Source: Cryobacterium sp. PAMC25264
GTDB lineage: Bacteria; Actinomycetota; Actinomycetes; Actinomycetales; Microbacteriaceae
Assembly: GCF_019443325.1 (NCBI RefSeq)
Contig: NZ_CP080383.1
Location: 1,550,001-1,614,000 of the forward strand
Length of the DNA stretch: 64,000 nucleotides
Reading direction: 5' to 3'
Shown here: positions 24,737 through 35,586 of the stretch, one piece after another
Numbering within the stretch: the first letter of the stretch is position 1
How the letters are laid out: the number at the start of each line of letters is the position of its first letter
The notes under the pieces: model-generated
What the model was told of the DNA's origin: nothing
The model's database searches: none
The model's input: only the letters and a program-made list of their open reading frames with translations
Program-made: the position numbers and the translations under genes

Positions 24737-24988
24737 CTACTTGCCGAAGCCCTTGTACCGCGAGTTGAACTTCTCGACGCGTCCGGCGGAGTCCATGATG
24801 CGCTGCTTGCCCGTGTAGAAGGGGTGCGACTCGGAGGAGATTTCCACGTCGATGACCGGGTACGTGGTGCCGTCTTCCCACTCGATGGTCTTCGAGCTGG
24901 AGACCGTCGAACGGGTAAGGAACGTCGCACCCGACGCGAGGTCGCGGAAGACCACGGGAGCGTATGTGGGGTGAATGTCAGACTTCAT
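24737..24988 (-). CDS. rpmE2: 50S ribosomal protein L31 type B
   Basis: This is an 83-residue type B L31 of the large ribosomal subunit. It starts [14 protein letters not shown] and has the [18 protein letters not shown] core typical of type B. It lacks the CxxC zinc ribbon of type A L31, so it does not need zinc. Type B copies are often induced when zinc is scarce, but I see no Zur-like palindrome in the upstream region. The Shine-Dalgarno AAGGAAG is good. A terminator follows, making it monocistronic. Confidence 0.95.
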   Translation of the reverse strand: MKSDIHPTYAPVVFRDLASGATFLTRSTVSSSKTIEWEDGTTYPVIDVEISSESHPFYTGKQRIMDSAGRVEKFNSRYKGFGK

Positions 24989-25122
24989 GGAGACTTCCTT
25001 GTTGCGTGTCGATGGGTGGGTTCTGGCTCGCCGGTTGCGGCAGAAAAGTATTCCGGTCTTAAGGACCAGCTATGGAGTTTAGCAGAATCTGAGGGCCTCG
25101 GGTGGCCGGCGGCCTGGAGGGC

Positions 25123-25905
25123 TCAGATTGCCCGGGCGGAGAAGCGTCCATCGGTCTCGGTCAGCTCGATGGGCAGGCCGAAGGCGCGGGTCAGGGTGTC
25201 CGAGGTGAGGGACTCCGCCAGCGGGCCGGCGCTGACGACGCTACCGCCGGACAACAGCAGCACGTGGGTGAATCCGCGCGGGATCTCTTCCACGTGGTGG
25301 GTGACCATGATGATGGCCGGGGAGTTCGGTTCGCTCGCGAAGCCGCTCAGTAGGCGGAGCAGTTCTTCCCGGGCGCCAAGGTCGAGGCTCGCGGCGGGTT
25401 CGTCGAGAAGCAGGATCTCGGGGTCTGTCATGATCGACCGGGCGATCTGCACGCGCTTCTGTTCGCCGTCACTCAGGCTGCCGAACTTGCGGTCGGCCAG
25501 GTGGTCGAGCTTCCATTCGGTGAGCACCCGCTGCGCGCGGCGCTCGTCGATCTCTTCGTACTCCTCGTTCCAGCGGCCGGTGACCGAGTAGGCCGCCGTC
25601 ATCACGACGTTGAGCACGGTCTCGTTGGCCGGCACCCGGCGGGCCATGGCGGTGGAGGCGAAGCCGATCCGCGGACGCAGCTCGAACAGGTCGCTGCCGC
25701 CGATGGGCTCCTCGAGCACCTCGGCGGTCCCGGAGGACGGGTGCATGAGCGCGGCGGCGATCTGCAGTGTCGTGGTCTTCCCCGCACCGTTCGGTCCAAG
25801 GATGACCCAGCGCTGATCGCTGTCTACACTCCAATCCACTGAGTCGAGGATGGTTGTGCCACCCCGGACGACGGAGACTCCGGTGAAGTGAAGAACGTTG
25901 ACCAT
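25123..25905 (-). CDS. ABC transporter ATP-binding protein
   Basis: This single ABC ATPase has 260 residues. Walker A is GPNGAGKT, the signature region is SLSDGEQKRVQIARS (D replaces the second serine/glycine of LSGGQ), Walker B is ILLLDEPAASLD and the switch histidine is in VTHHVEE. It resembles stand-alone ATPases of the molybdate/iron type (ModF-like). No permease or binding-protein gene is adjacent, so the partner is encoded elsewhere or absent. A TAACAT -10 is six bases before the ATG, without a Shine-Dalgarno. The imported solute cannot be named. Confidence 0.87.
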   Translation of the reverse strand: MVNVLHFTGVSVVRGGTTILDSVDWSVDSDQRWVILGPNGAGKTTTLQIAAALMHPSSGTAEVLEEPIGGSDLFELRPRIGFASTAMARRVPANETVLNVVMTAAYSVTGRWNEEYEEIDERRAQRVLTEWKLDHLADRKFGSLSDGEQKRVQIARSIMTDPEILLLDEPAASLDLGAREELLRLLSGFASEPNSPAIIMVTHHVEEIPRGFTHVLLLSGGSVVSAGPLAESLTSDTLTRAFGLPIELTETDGRFSARAI

Positions 25906-25911
25906 GCACCC

Positions 25912-25917
25912 ATGTTA
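25912..25917 (-). promoter_or_regulatory. -10 hexamer of ABC ATPase gene (leaderless)
   Basis: TAACAT on the minus strand is followed by six bases and the ATG at 25905. Confidence 0.5.
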
Positions 25918-25945
25918 TCGGGCGGCGCTGGGCCCCTCGGTCACG

Positions 25946-27127
25946 CTAGAGCAGTGCGGCGTAAATCTCTCGCGTGCTCGCGGCGATCTGGCCCCAGCTG
26001 AACATCTCTTCGGCCCGGACCCGGCCGGCGCGGCCCATCCGGGCGGCCAGATCGCGGTCGGCGAGCACCTCGGTGAGTGTGCGGGCCAGATCGGCGACGA
26101 AAACCTCGGGGTCGGTCGGGGTGCCTGTCCCGTCGCTGAGCTGGTCGATGGGGACCAGCCGGCCGGTGACGCCATCCGCAACGACCTCGGGGATGCCGCC
26201 GGTCGCGGTGCCCACCACGGGCAGGCCGCAGGCCATGGCTTCGAGGTTGACAATGCCGAGCGGCTCGTAGACCGAAGGGCAGACGAAGACCGTGCCGGCC
26301 GTGAGCACGGCGGAGAGCTCGTGCTGCGGCAGCAGCCGGTCGATCCAGACGACACCGGATCGTTCCTTCTGGAGTTCTTCGACCAGGCCGGTGACCTCGG
26401 CGAGGATGCCGGGCGTGTCAGGGGCGCCCGCGCAGAGCACCAGCTGAACCTCAGGCGGAAGCATCGCGGCTGCGCGCAGGAGGTACGGGAGGCCCTTCTG
26501 TCGGGTGATCCGGCCGACGAACACCACCGACGGCCGGTGGGGATCGATGCCGAGCGCGCGCACCACGTCGGTGTCTGTCGTGGGCTTCCACCGGTCAAGG
26601 TCGATGCCGTTGTACACCACGTGCACGCGGGACTCGTCCAGGGCGGGGTAGCTGCGCAGGATGTCGGCACGCATGCCTCCGCTCACGGCGATGACGGCGT
26701 CGGCGGCTTCGAAGGCGGTCTTCTCGATCCAGCTCGACACGCGGTAGCCGCCGCCCAGCTGCTCGGCCTTCCACGGGCGCAACGGCTCGAGGCTGTGGGC
26801 GGTGACCACGTGCGGCACACCGTGCAGCAGCTTGGCGATGTGCCCGGCTCCGTTGGCGTACCAGGTGTGCGAGTGCACCACATCGGCGCCCTGCACGTCC
26901 TGGGCCATCTGCAGGTCGACTCCGAGAGTGGTGAGTGTCGCGTTAGCCTCGGTCAGTTCGGCGGGCACGCCGTACGCAAACGTGTCGGCCTCCGTCCGGG
27001 GGGCGCCGAAGCACCGCACCGTGACATCGATGTCGGTGCGGAGGGCCTTCACGAGCTCGGCGACGTGAACGCCGGCCCCTCCATAGATCTCGGGCGGGTA
27101 TTCCTTGGTGAGCAGATCGACGCGCAT
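25946..27127 (-). CDS. glgA: Glycogen synthase / maltose-1-phosphate synthase (actinobacterial GlgA/GlgM type)
   Basis: This GT-B glycosyltransferase of 393 residues uses ADP-glucose. The N-terminus EYPPEIYGGAGVHVAEL, the middle GRITRQKGLPYLLRAA and the E-x7-E region YEPLGIVNLEAM are the family hallmarks. The size near 390 is that of the actinobacterial protein annotated GlgA; the Mycobacterium counterpart (GlgM) makes maltose 1-phosphate from ADP-glucose and glucose 1-phosphate. It is divergent from glgC, which supplies ADP-glucose. A TAGTTT -10 lies six bases before the ATG, so the message is probably leaderless. Glycogen versus maltose-1-phosphate synthesis cannot be separated by sequence alone. 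Confidence 0.9.
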   Translation of the reverse strand: MRVDLLTKEYPPEIYGGAGVHVAELVKALRTDIDVTVRCFGAPRTEADTFAYGVPAELTEANATLTTLGVDLQMAQDVQGADVVHSHTWYANGAGHIAKLLHGVPHVVTAHSLEPLRPWKAEQLGGGYRVSSWIEKTAFEAADAVIAVSGGMRADILRSYPALDESRVHVVYNGIDLDRWKPTTDTDVVRALGIDPHRPSVVFVGRITRQKGLPYLLRAAAMLPPEVQLVLCAGAPDTPGILAEVTGLVEELQKERSGVVWIDRLLPQHELSAVLTAGTVFVCPSVYEPLGIVNLEAMACGLPVVGTATGGIPEVVADGVTGRLVPIDQLSDGTGTPTDPEVFVADLARTLTEVLADRDLAARMGRAGRVRAEEMFSWGQIAASTREIYAALL

Positions 27128-27133
27128 GCAGTA

Positions 27134-27139
27134 AAACTA
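27134..27139 (-). promoter_or_regulatory. -10 hexamer of glgA (leaderless)
   Basis: TAGTTT on the minus strand is followed by six bases and the ATG at 27127. Confidence 0.5.
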
Positions 27140-27196
27140 GCGCAGGGCGATGGGCTGACACACCCCCGCACGCTGGTCCGAAGCACCGGATGGCCC

Positions 27197-27202
27197 TAAT
27201 CT
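27197..27202 (+). promoter_or_regulatory. -10 hexamer of glgC (leaderless)
   Basis: TAATCT is followed by six bases and the ATG at 27209. It lies 57 bases from the divergent glgA -10. Confidence 0.52.
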
Positions 27203-27208
27203 AAAGTT

Positions 27209-28453
27209 ATGAAGGCCCAGAAGATCTTTGGAATCGTTCTCGCAGGCGGCGAGGGAAAACGGCTGATGCCGTTGACCGAAGACCGCGCCAAACCAGCAGT
27301 GCCGTTTGGAGGGCATTACCGGTTGATCGACTTCGCATTGTCGAATCTGATCAACTCCGGTGTCACCCAGATCGTCGTCCTGACCCAGTACAAGTCCCAC
27401 AGCCTCGACCGTCACGTGTCCCAGACCTGGCACGTGTCCGGTGGGCTGTTCAACTCCTACATCGCCTCCGTGCCCGCGCAGCAGCGGCTCGGCAAGCGTT
27501 GGTTCAGCGGGTCGGCGGATGCCATCCTGCAGAGCCTCAACCTCATCCACGATGAGAAGCCCGACATCGTCGTCGTGGTCGGTGCCGATCACGTCTACCG
27601 CATGGACTTCAGCCAGATGATCCAGGCGCACATTGATTCCGGTGCGCAGGCCACCGTGGCGGCCATCCGGCAGCCCATCGGCCTGGCGGACCAGTTCGGG
27701 GTCATCGAAGTGGATGCCGCAACGCCGGACCGGATCAGCGATTTCCGGGAGAAGCCCAAGGACGCCATCGGCCTGGCCGACGCGCCGCACGAGGTGTTCG
27801 CCTCGATGGGCAACTACGTCTTCAACGCTGACGCGCTGATTGAGGCCGTTCGCCGTGACGGCGAACGCACCGACTCCAGCCACGACATGGGCGGCGACAT
27901 CGTCCCCGACTTCGTCTCCCGCGGCGAAGCCGGCGTCTACGACCTGCAGCGCAACGAGGTGCCGGGGTCCACCGACCGCGACCGGTACTACTGGCGCGAT
28001 GTGGGAACCATCGACTCGTTCTTCGAGGCTCACCAGGACCTGATCAGCGCCCTGCCGGTGTTCAACCTGTACAACCAGAGCTGGCCGATCTTCAGCCAGC
28101 AGCTGAACTCGCCGCCGGCCAAGTTCGTGCGTGACGCCAAGGGTTCGCTGGGCACCGTGATCGATTCGATCGTCTCGCTCGGCTGCGTCATTTCCGGCGC
28201 CCACCTCGAGCGCAGTGTCGTGGGCCCTTGGGCCGTCATCGACTCTGGCGCCCACGTGGTCGACTCGATCGTCTTCGACCGGGTGCAGATCCGGCCGGGA
28301 GCCGTGGTGCACCGCGCCATCCTCGACAAGGACGTCATCGTCGCGGAGGGCGCCAACATCGGCGTCGACCGTGACCGTGACCTCGCCCGCGGTTTCAGTG
28401 TCACCGAGTCCGGGATCACCGTGGTGGGCAAGGGCGTGCACGTACACCCGTGA
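27209..28453 (+). CDS. glgC: Glucose-1-phosphate adenylyltransferase (ADP-glucose pyrophosphorylase)
   Basis: This 414-residue enzyme makes ADP-glucose from ATP and glucose 1-phosphate. The nucleotide-binding [20 protein letters not shown] and the substrate-binding [11 protein letters not shown] blocks are present, followed by a C-terminal left-handed beta-helix ([20 protein letters not shown]). Together with the divergent glgA it forms the entry to glycogen or maltose-1-phosphate metabolism. Its stop overlaps the GTG of serB, so the two are coupled. The start is probably leaderless. Confidence 0.95.
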   Translation: MKAQKIFGIVLAGGEGKRLMPLTEDRAKPAVPFGGHYRLIDFALSNLINSGVTQIVVLTQYKSHSLDRHVSQTWHVSGGLFNSYIASVPAQQRLGKRWFSGSADAILQSLNLIHDEKPDIVVVVGADHVYRMDFSQMIQAHIDSGAQATVAAIRQPIGLADQFGVIEVDAATPDRISDFREKPKDAIGLADAPHEVFASMGNYVFNADALIEAVRRDGERTDSSHDMGGDIVPDFVSRGEAGVYDLQRNEVPGSTDRDRYYWRDVGTIDSFFEAHQDLISALPVFNLYNQSWPIFSQQLNSPPAKFVRDAKGSLGTVIDSIVSLGCVISGAHLERSVVGPWAVIDSGAHVVDSIVFDRVQIRPGAVVHRAILDKDVIVAEGANIGVDRDRDLARGFSVTESGITVVGKGVHVHP

Positions 28454-29097
28454 ACGCCCCAGCTAGGTTCCTCGTCGTCCTGGATGCCGACTCCACCCTG
28501 ATCGAGAACGAGGTCATCGAGCTCCTCGCTGACGCGGCCGGTTCTCTCGCCCTTGTGGCCGAGGTGACCGACCGCGCCATGCGCGGCGAACTCGATTTCG
28601 CGGAGAGCCTCCGGCAACGGGTTGCCACCCTGGCCGGGTTGTCCACTGACGTCTTCGCCCAGGTCGGCGCCCTGATTCGTCCTACCGCCGGCGTGCACGA
28701 CCTCATCAATGGTCTGCATGCCGGCGGCAGCAGGATCGGCGTCGTCTCCGGCGGCTTCCACGAGCTCCTCGACCCGCTGGCCGCCAGCCTGGGCCTCGAT
28801 CACTGGCGGGCCAACCGGCTCGAGGTCGAGGACGGCCACCTCACCGGCAGGCTGTCCGGACCGATCATCGACGCGTCGGCGAAAGCGGCCGCCCTGACCG
28901 AATGGGCGGCGGTGGACGGCGTTGACCTCTGCTCCACGGTGGCGGTGGGTGACGGGGCCAACGACCTCACCATGATGCGCATTGCCGGTCTCGGAGTGGC
29001 GTTCAATGCCAAGCCCGTCGTGCGCCGCTCGGCCGACCTGGTGATCGGCACGACCGACCTCAGCCAGGTACTGCCCCTCCTGGGCCTGCGCGGCTGA
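28450..29097 (+). CDS. serB: Phosphoserine phosphatase
   Basis: This 215-residue HAD enzyme performs the last step of serine synthesis (phosphoserine to serine). DADST at residues 12-16 is the nucleophile motif, [14 protein letters not shown] is motif II and [10 protein letters not shown] is the metal motif. It lacks the N-terminal ACT domain seen in some SerB proteins. The GTG start overlaps the glgC stop by GTGA, so translation is coupled although the pathways are unrelated. A strong bidirectional hairpin follows. Confidence 0.9.
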   Translation: MNAPARFLVVLDADSTLIENEVIELLADAAGSLALVAEVTDRAMRGELDFAESLRQRVATLAGLSTDVFAQVGALIRPTAGVHDLINGLHAGGSRIGVVSGGFHELLDPLAASLGLDHWRANRLEVEDGHLTGRLSGPIIDASAKAAALTEWAAVDGVDLCSTVAVGDGANDLTMMRIAGLGVAFNAKPVVRRSADLVIGTTDLSQVLPLLGLRG

Positions 29098-29134
29098 CCC
29101 CGGGCGCTTGCGGCGAACGCACAGAAGAACCGAA

Positions 29135-29174
29135 GAAGCCCGGCGGGACCACTGGTCCGGCCGGGCTTCCGTTT
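29135..29174. terminator. Bidirectional terminator between serB and fabG
   Basis: GAAGCCCGGC (29135-29144) pairs with GCCGGGCTTC (29160-29169), with an inner GGACC/GGTCC stem. It lies between convergent genes and is followed by GTTTG on the plus strand. Confidence 0.85.
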
Positions 29175-29189
29175 GTGCGGTGGGGCTGC

Positions 29190-29900
29190 CTAGTGGCCCA
29201 TTCCCAGTCCGCCGTCGACAGGGATGACGGCGCCCGAGATGTAGGACGCGTCGTCGCCCGCGATCCAGGTGACCACCCGTGCGACCTCGGCCGGGGAGGC
29301 GAAGCGTCCGGCCGGGATGTTCCGCTTGTACTCGGCCTGCTGCGCCTCGGGGAGCGCTGCGGTCATGTCGGTCTCGATGAAGCCGGGGGCGACGACGTTC
29401 GCCGTGATGCCCCTGGCACCGAGCTCGCGGGTGACCGAACGGGCCAGGCCCACAAGTCCGCTCTTCGAGGAGGAGTAGTTGACCTGGCCGGCCGACCCGT
29501 AGAGGCCGACAACGCTGGAGATCAGGACGATCCGGCCGAAGCGGGCCTTGAGCATGCCCTTAGAGGCGCGCTTGACCACGCGGAAGGCTCCGCTGAGGTT
29601 CGTGTCGATCACGGACGTGAAGTCCTCTTCGCTCATGCGCATCAGGAGGGTGTCCTTGGTGATGCCGGCGTTGGCCACGACGACCTCGACGGGCCCGTAG
29701 GCGGCTTCGATCTCGGTGAATGCCGCATCGATCGAGGCGTAGTCGGTGACGTCGGCGCGCACGGTGAGGCTGCCGGCGGGGCCCTGGCCTGAGCGGGCCG
29801 TGATGGCGACCCGGTGCCCCTGGGCGATGAATTCCTCGGCGATGGCGTAGCCGATGCCGCGGTTGCCTCCCGTTACCAGAACTGTTCGAGCGGTCGCCAT
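29190..29900 (-). CDS. fabG: 3-oxoacyl-ACP reductase (SDR family)
   Basis: This short-chain dehydrogenase of 236 residues carries out the NADPH-dependent reduction step of fatty-acid elongation. TGGNRGIG at 10-17 binds the cofactor. The catalytic triad is Ser129, Tyr142 and Lys146. GFIETDM and a C-terminal GGLGMGH match FabG of actinobacteria. The Shine-Dalgarno is GAAAGGA. No other fab gene is adjacent. A different SDR substrate cannot be excluded. Confidence 0.88.
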   Translation of the reverse strand: MATARTVLVTGGNRGIGYAIAEEFIAQGHRVAITARSGQGPAGSLTVRADVTDYASIDAAFTEIEAAYGPVEVVVANAGITKDTLLMRMSEEDFTSVIDTNLSGAFRVVKRASKGMLKARFGRIVLISSVVGLYGSAGQVNYSSSKSGLVGLARSVTRELGARGITANVVAPGFIETDMTAALPEAQQAEYKRNIPAGRFASPAEVARVVTWIAGDDASYISGAVIPVDGGLGMGH

Positions 29901-30046
29901 GGCGCGGTCCTTTCGGTGAGCATGCCCGCATTCAGCGCGGGCACAGATTCATTTAGCTTAGAGCGTTCCGGGATGTGACCCACGGGGCGGGCCGGGGACG
30001 TAGGCTTGTTTCAGAGCGTGGACAGGCGTATTTGGATCCCTGAGCG

Positions 30047-30403
30047 ATGGGCACGATGAAGCAGCAGCAGTCGATCACGACGCTCCCCCCGTCACCGGAC
30101 GAGGAGCGGCGCAGCCGCATGATCAAGTACACGGTCACCATGGGCATCCGCATGGTGTGCATCGTGTTGATGCTCTTCGTGCACGGATGGTGGCTGCTGG
30201 TGTGCGCCCTCGGCGCCATCCTGCTGCCGTACTTCGCCGTCATCGCCGCGAACGTGCACGGTGAGCAACGGACGACGCCCGTCCTGCGGCCGGGCGCCAT
30301 CGTACGCTCCCGTGCGGAGGCGCCGGACGACACGTCGGCGCGGCCTCACACCGTCACGCCCGACGACACCCGCCCAGCGGCCGGCGGCGAGGACGCCCGG
30401 TGA
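30047..30403 (+). CDS. DUF3099 family membrane protein
   Basis: This 118-residue protein has two hydrophobic helices near residues 32-50 and 51-66 and a hydrophilic, proline- and arginine-rich tail. The pattern is that of the actinobacterial DUF3099 family, of unknown function. The start at 30047 lacks a Shine-Dalgarno; an ATG three codons later is possible. It overlaps the next gene by four bases and is part of a three-gene unit with the small Cys protein and SURF1. Confidence 0.8.
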   Translation: MGTMKQQQSITTLPPSPDEERRSRMIKYTVTMGIRMVCIVLMLFVHGWWLLVCALGAILLPYFAVIAANVHGEQRTTPVLRPGAIVRSRAEAPDDTSARPHTVTPDDTRPAAGGEDAR

Positions 30404-30654
30404 TCGGATTCGGTGCCGCCCCCGAGACCACCAACTGCTCGCGAGCGGGATGCCGGGAACTGGCCTCTTGGCGCCTGGACTGGCGGAATCCGCGTATCCA
30501 CGCCGAAGACCGGGTGAAGACCTGGCTGGCCTGTGACGAGCACGTCGACTTCCTCCGGGACTTCCTGTCCACCCGGGACTTCCCGCTGCGCGTGAGCCAC
30601 CTGGAGGCCACTGAGGCTACCGGCACTGCGCTGACCGGGACGGAGCTCACGTGA
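30400..30654 (+). CDS. Small conserved actinobacterial protein with Cys/His pairs
   Basis: The 84-residue product has NCSRAGC near residue 12 and ACDEH near residue 44, which could form a Cys3His zinc site. The middle DWRNPRIHAEDRVKTWLACDEH is recognisable from small actinobacterial proteins that appear in databases under several names. I would not assign a function. It overlaps both DUF3099 (upstream) and SURF1 (downstream) by four bases, so all three are translated together, suggesting a link to cytochrome oxidase assembly. Confidence 0.72.
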   Translation: MIGFGAAPETTNCSRAGCRELASWRLDWRNPRIHAEDRVKTWLACDEHVDFLRDFLSTRDFPLRVSHLEATEATGTALTGTELT

Positions 30655-31493
30655 GCGGCTGGCGTTTCCTGATCTCCCGGCAGTGGGCCGGCTACCTCGC
30701 CCTCACCATCGTGTTCGCCGTCATCTGTTCCGGCCTCGGGGTGTGGCAGCTCGCCCGACGCGCCGAGGCTCAGGCCGAGATCAGCCGGGTGGAGACGAAC
30801 TTCGACGCAGAGGCCGTGCCGGTCACCGAGGCCCTTCCGAACCTGGATTCCTTCGAGGAGTCGCAGAAGTGGCTGCCGGTCGAGCTCACGGGAACCTACC
30901 TCAGGGACGAGGAGATCCTGGTGCGCAACCGCCCATTGAACATCAACCCCGGTTTCGAGGTGCTCACTCCCCTGCTTTTGAGCAACGGGGATGTGTTCAT
31001 CGTGAACCGCGGCTGGGTTCCCACCGGTGAAGACCAGAACGCACCGGACTCCGTTCCGGCCGCTCCCGCCGGGGAGGTCACCGTGATCGCCCGGCTCAAG
31101 CAGGGCGAACCGTCACTGGCCGGGCGCAGCGCCACCGGCAACCAGATTGCCACAATCAACCTGACCGAGATCGCCGAACGGCTCGGTACCGACACCTACA
31201 CCGGCGCCTACGGCCTGATGAAGTCAGAGGACCCGGCGACAGCCGACCGGCCGACGGCCGTGACCCGGCCGGTCCGCGACGAGGGACCGCACCTGTCGTA
31301 CGCGTTCCAGTGGTTCGTGTTCGCTCTGATGGGCTTCATCGGCCTGGGCTGGGCAGCCCGCCAGGAGTACCGCACCATCAACGCGGAGGACCCCGACGAG
31401 CGCGTCAGGGCCGCAGACCGGGCTCGCCGCCAAGCGGCCAAACCGCGCAGCGACGCCGACATCGAGGACGAGCTGGTCGACCAACACTCCTGA
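30651..31493 (+). CDS. SURF1 family cytochrome oxidase biogenesis protein
   Basis: This 280-residue membrane protein helps assemble the heme a-containing subunit of cytochrome c oxidase. The N-terminal helix (residues about 12-31) includes the conserved GLGVWQL. A large extracytoplasmic part (LTGTYLRDEEILVRNR, NRGWVPTG) follows. A second helix is near 219-236 with the YAFQWFVFALMG motif. A hydrophilic tail completes it. It fits with ctaA and ctaB elsewhere in the window. Confidence 0.92.
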   Translation: MSGWRFLISRQWAGYLALTIVFAVICSGLGVWQLARRAEAQAEISRVETNFDAEAVPVTEALPNLDSFEESQKWLPVELTGTYLRDEEILVRNRPLNINPGFEVLTPLLLSNGDVFIVNRGWVPTGEDQNAPDSVPAAPAGEVTVIARLKQGEPSLAGRSATGNQIATINLTEIAERLGTDTYTGAYGLMKSEDPATADRPTAVTRPVRDEGPHLSYAFQWFVFALMGFIGLGWAARQEYRTINAEDPDERVRAADRARRQAAKPRSDADIEDELVDQHS

Positions 31494-31503
31494 CCGGCAC
31501 CGG

Positions 31504-31520
31504 CCGGCGTGAAACGCCGG
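31504..31520 (+). terminator. Possible stem-loop after SURF1
   Basis: CCGGCGT-GAA-ACGCCGG is a 7-bp stem 10 bases after the SURF1 stop. No T-run follows, so termination is uncertain. Confidence 0.35.
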
Positions 31521-31536
31521 CACGCACCGGCGGGGC

Positions 31537-31575
31537 GTGCCGGCCGGGCGTACCGGCCGGGCGTACCGGCCGGGC
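31537..31575. repeat. Three 13-bp tandem repeats
   Basis: GTGCCGGCCGGGC is followed by two copies of GTACCGGCCGGGC in a row, ending two bases before the ABC-F stop codon. The unit contains the palindrome CCGGCCGG. It may be a slippage-prone sequence. Confidence 0.85.
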
Positions 31576-31577
31576 GG

Positions 31578-33176
<1,599 letters not shown>

Positions 33177-33295
33177 AGCAATAGTCCATTCGAGGGAGTC
33201 GTGGGAGGTCGGCCGAACATGGCCAATTACCCAGTATATTTGCTCGCGCCGCCTTTCCGACCCGAAGTGCTGGAATGAGCACTGCCGGGCCGGTT

Positions 33296-33943
33296 CTACG
33301 GGGCTGGAAAACGATCCGGTGAGAGCACCCCGGCAAGGCCGGCCCCGAGCCAGTCGGTGTAGGTCTCCCGCGACCAGCCGAGGTCGACCACCAGTGTCTG
33401 GAATGCTTGGGGGTGGGCCAGAGCCCAGATCGACGCGGCAGCTTCGTGGTCACTGAGTCCGGCGCGCAGACCGAATCGGGACCGGAGCGCCTCGACGGCC
33501 TCGCTGCATGCATGCAGGCTCCGCGCAGCCCCTGAGCGCTCCAGTTCCCGGATCTCCGGGTCGATGCCGGCGGCCTCAGTGAGCACCCGCCGGATCGGGG
33601 CTGCGCGCTCGTTGCCGTCGGCCAGCCAGCCGGCGAGGAGCTCGAGCGCAGTCGCACCGGACGTGGCCTCGGTGAGCCGTGACACGAGCTCGGCTACCGC
33701 CCGGCCGGAGCCCGAGCGCTGGTCGACGGCGGCGAGCACCGCGGCCAGGACCTCAGCCTTCGACCCGACGGTGTTGTAAATCGTCTGCACGGCCACGCCG
33801 CCGTGGTCGGCGATGGCGGCGATCGAGGTGCCCACATAACCGCGTTCGCGCATGAGCGCCGCCGCGGCCGCGATGATCTCGGCGCGGGTGCCAGCGGTGT
33901 GGGCGTCACGGCGGGCCTGGCTGCGGGAACGGGGCGTATCCAT
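33296..33943 (-). CDS. TetR/AcrR-family transcriptional regulator
   Basis: This 215-residue repressor-type protein has an N-terminal helix-turn-helix (GTRAEIIAAAAALMRERGY, then TSIAAIADHGGVAVQTIYN) and an all-helical ligand domain. The ATG at 33943 is preferred because TATTCT lies six bases upstream; an in-frame ATG seven codons upstream is less likely. It lies upstream of, and parallel to, the ABC-F gene. Auto-regulation and control of the ABC-F gene are plausible. The ligand is unknown. Confidence 0.85.
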   Translation of the reverse strand: MDTPRSRSQARRDAHTAGTRAEIIAAAAALMRERGYVGTSIAAIADHGGVAVQTIYNTVGSKAEVLAAVLAAVDQRSGSGRAVAELVSRLTEATSGATALELLAGWLADGNERAAPIRRVLTEAAGIDPEIRELERSGAARSLHACSEAVEALRSRFGLRAGLSDHEAAASIWALAHPQAFQTLVVDLGWSRETYTDWLGAGLAGVLSPDRFPAP

Positions 33944-33949
33944 CCGCTT

Positions 33950-33955
33950 AGAATA
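33950..33955 (-). promoter_or_regulatory. -10 hexamer of tetR gene (leaderless)
   Basis: TATTCT on the minus strand is followed by six bases and the ATG at 33943. Confidence 0.5.
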
Positions 33956-34010
33956 CCGGTCCAATCGATGGACGGGGATTACATCGGGCCCAGATGACCA
34001 TTAACGCAGA

Positions 34011-34052
34011 CCGCGCCGGCTGCGGATGCGTGTGCATCCGGAGCCGGCGCGG
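34011..34052 (-). terminator. Long stem-loop at the end of the suf operon
   Basis: CCGCGCCGGCT (34011-34021) pairs with 34042-34052, and an inner CGGATGC/GCATCCG stem continues to a GTGT loop, with one G-G mismatch between. It lies 22 bases after the sufT stop. Confidence 0.7.
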
Positions 34053-34074
34053 ATCGGTCGTGCCGAGCGATCGG

Positions 34075-34404
34075 TCAGATGGAGAAGCCCAGGGCCCGCA
34101 TCATGTCCCGACCGTCGTCGGTGATCTTCTCCGGGCCCCACGGCGGCATCCAGACCCAGTTGATCCTGAACTGCTCGACAACGCCATCCAGAGCCTCGGC
34201 GGTCTGCTCCTCGAGAACGTCGGTGAGGGGACAGCCGGCACTGGTCAGAGTCATGTGGATGATCAGAGCGTCGTTCTCGTCGTCCCAGCCGAGGTCGTAG
34301 ATGAGGCCGAGGTCGACGACGTTGATGCCGAGCTCGGGGTCCATGACGTCCTTGAGCGCCTCTTCGATCTCGTCGAAGCGCGCCGGAGTGAGTGTCGAAA
34401 CCAT
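34075..34404 (-). CDS. sufT: Metal-sulfur cluster assembly factor SufT (DUF59)
   Basis: This 109-residue DUF59/MIP18-type protein participates in maturation of Fe-S proteins. The conserved cysteine is in TSAGCPLTD, and DPELGINVVDLGLIYD is the family N-terminal block. It is the last gene of the suf operon, starting just 4 bases downstream of the sufC stop. A TAGGCT hexamer six bases before the ATG touches the sufC stop, so an internal leaderless start is possible alongside readthrough from sufC. Confidence 0.92.
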   Translation of the reverse strand: MVSTLTPARFDEIEEALKDVMDPELGINVVDLGLIYDLGWDDENDALIIHMTLTSAGCPLTDVLEEQTAEALDGVVEQFRINWVWMPPWGPEKITDDGRDMMRALGFSI

Positions 34405-34408
34405 GGTT

Positions 34409-35172
<764 letters not shown>

Positions 35173-35257
35173 TATTCGGTATCTCTTTCGTTGTCCGCGA
35201 TGTCGCGGGCGTTCAGTATGTGGGGCCGGCTGGTGCGTACGTGCCGAAGGCGACGCG

Positions 35258-35584
35258 TCAGACGGCGATGGTGACCAGAGGATCGATGAACACGTCACCG
35301 TCGATCAGGTCGACCTGGTAGACGGGGACGGGCTCGTAGGCCGGCAGCGTGAGCGGCCGGCCGGTCTTCAGGGAGAACTTGGAACCGTGCGCCCAGCATT
35401 CCAGGGTGTCTCCTTCGACAAAACCTTCCGACAGCGAGATATCGCCGTGGGTGCAGGTGTCGCCGATAGCGAAGACAGCACCGTGGGAGTCGCGGACGAC
35501 GGCGATGTTCACGCCGCCGATCTCAACCTTGATGGCCTCGTTGGGTTCGAGGTCGTCGAGCGCGCAAATCTTGGTGGACGCCAT
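35258..35584 (-). CDS. Rieske [2Fe-2S] ferredoxin-like protein of the suf operon
   Basis: This 108-residue Rieske-type protein has Cys44/His46 (CTHG) and Cys63/His66 (CWAHG) as cluster ligands. It is about the size of dioxygenase-type ferredoxins, but its place between sufD and sufC is conserved in actinobacteria. It probably carries electrons or a cluster in Fe-S assembly. It starts 3 bases after the sufD stop. A catabolic dioxygenase role is less likely because no oxygenase gene is nearby. Confidence 0.9.
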   Translation of the reverse strand: MASTKICALDDLEPNEAIKVEIGGVNIAVVRDSHGAVFAIGDTCTHGDISLSEGFVEGDTLECWAHGSKFSLKTGRPLTLPAYEPVPVYQVDLIDGDVFIDPLVTIAV

Positions 35585-35586
35585 GT

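Noticed and set aside
24737..25080. Zur box upstream of rpmE2
   Set aside because: No AT-rich palindrome of the Zur type is visible in the 90 bases upstream.
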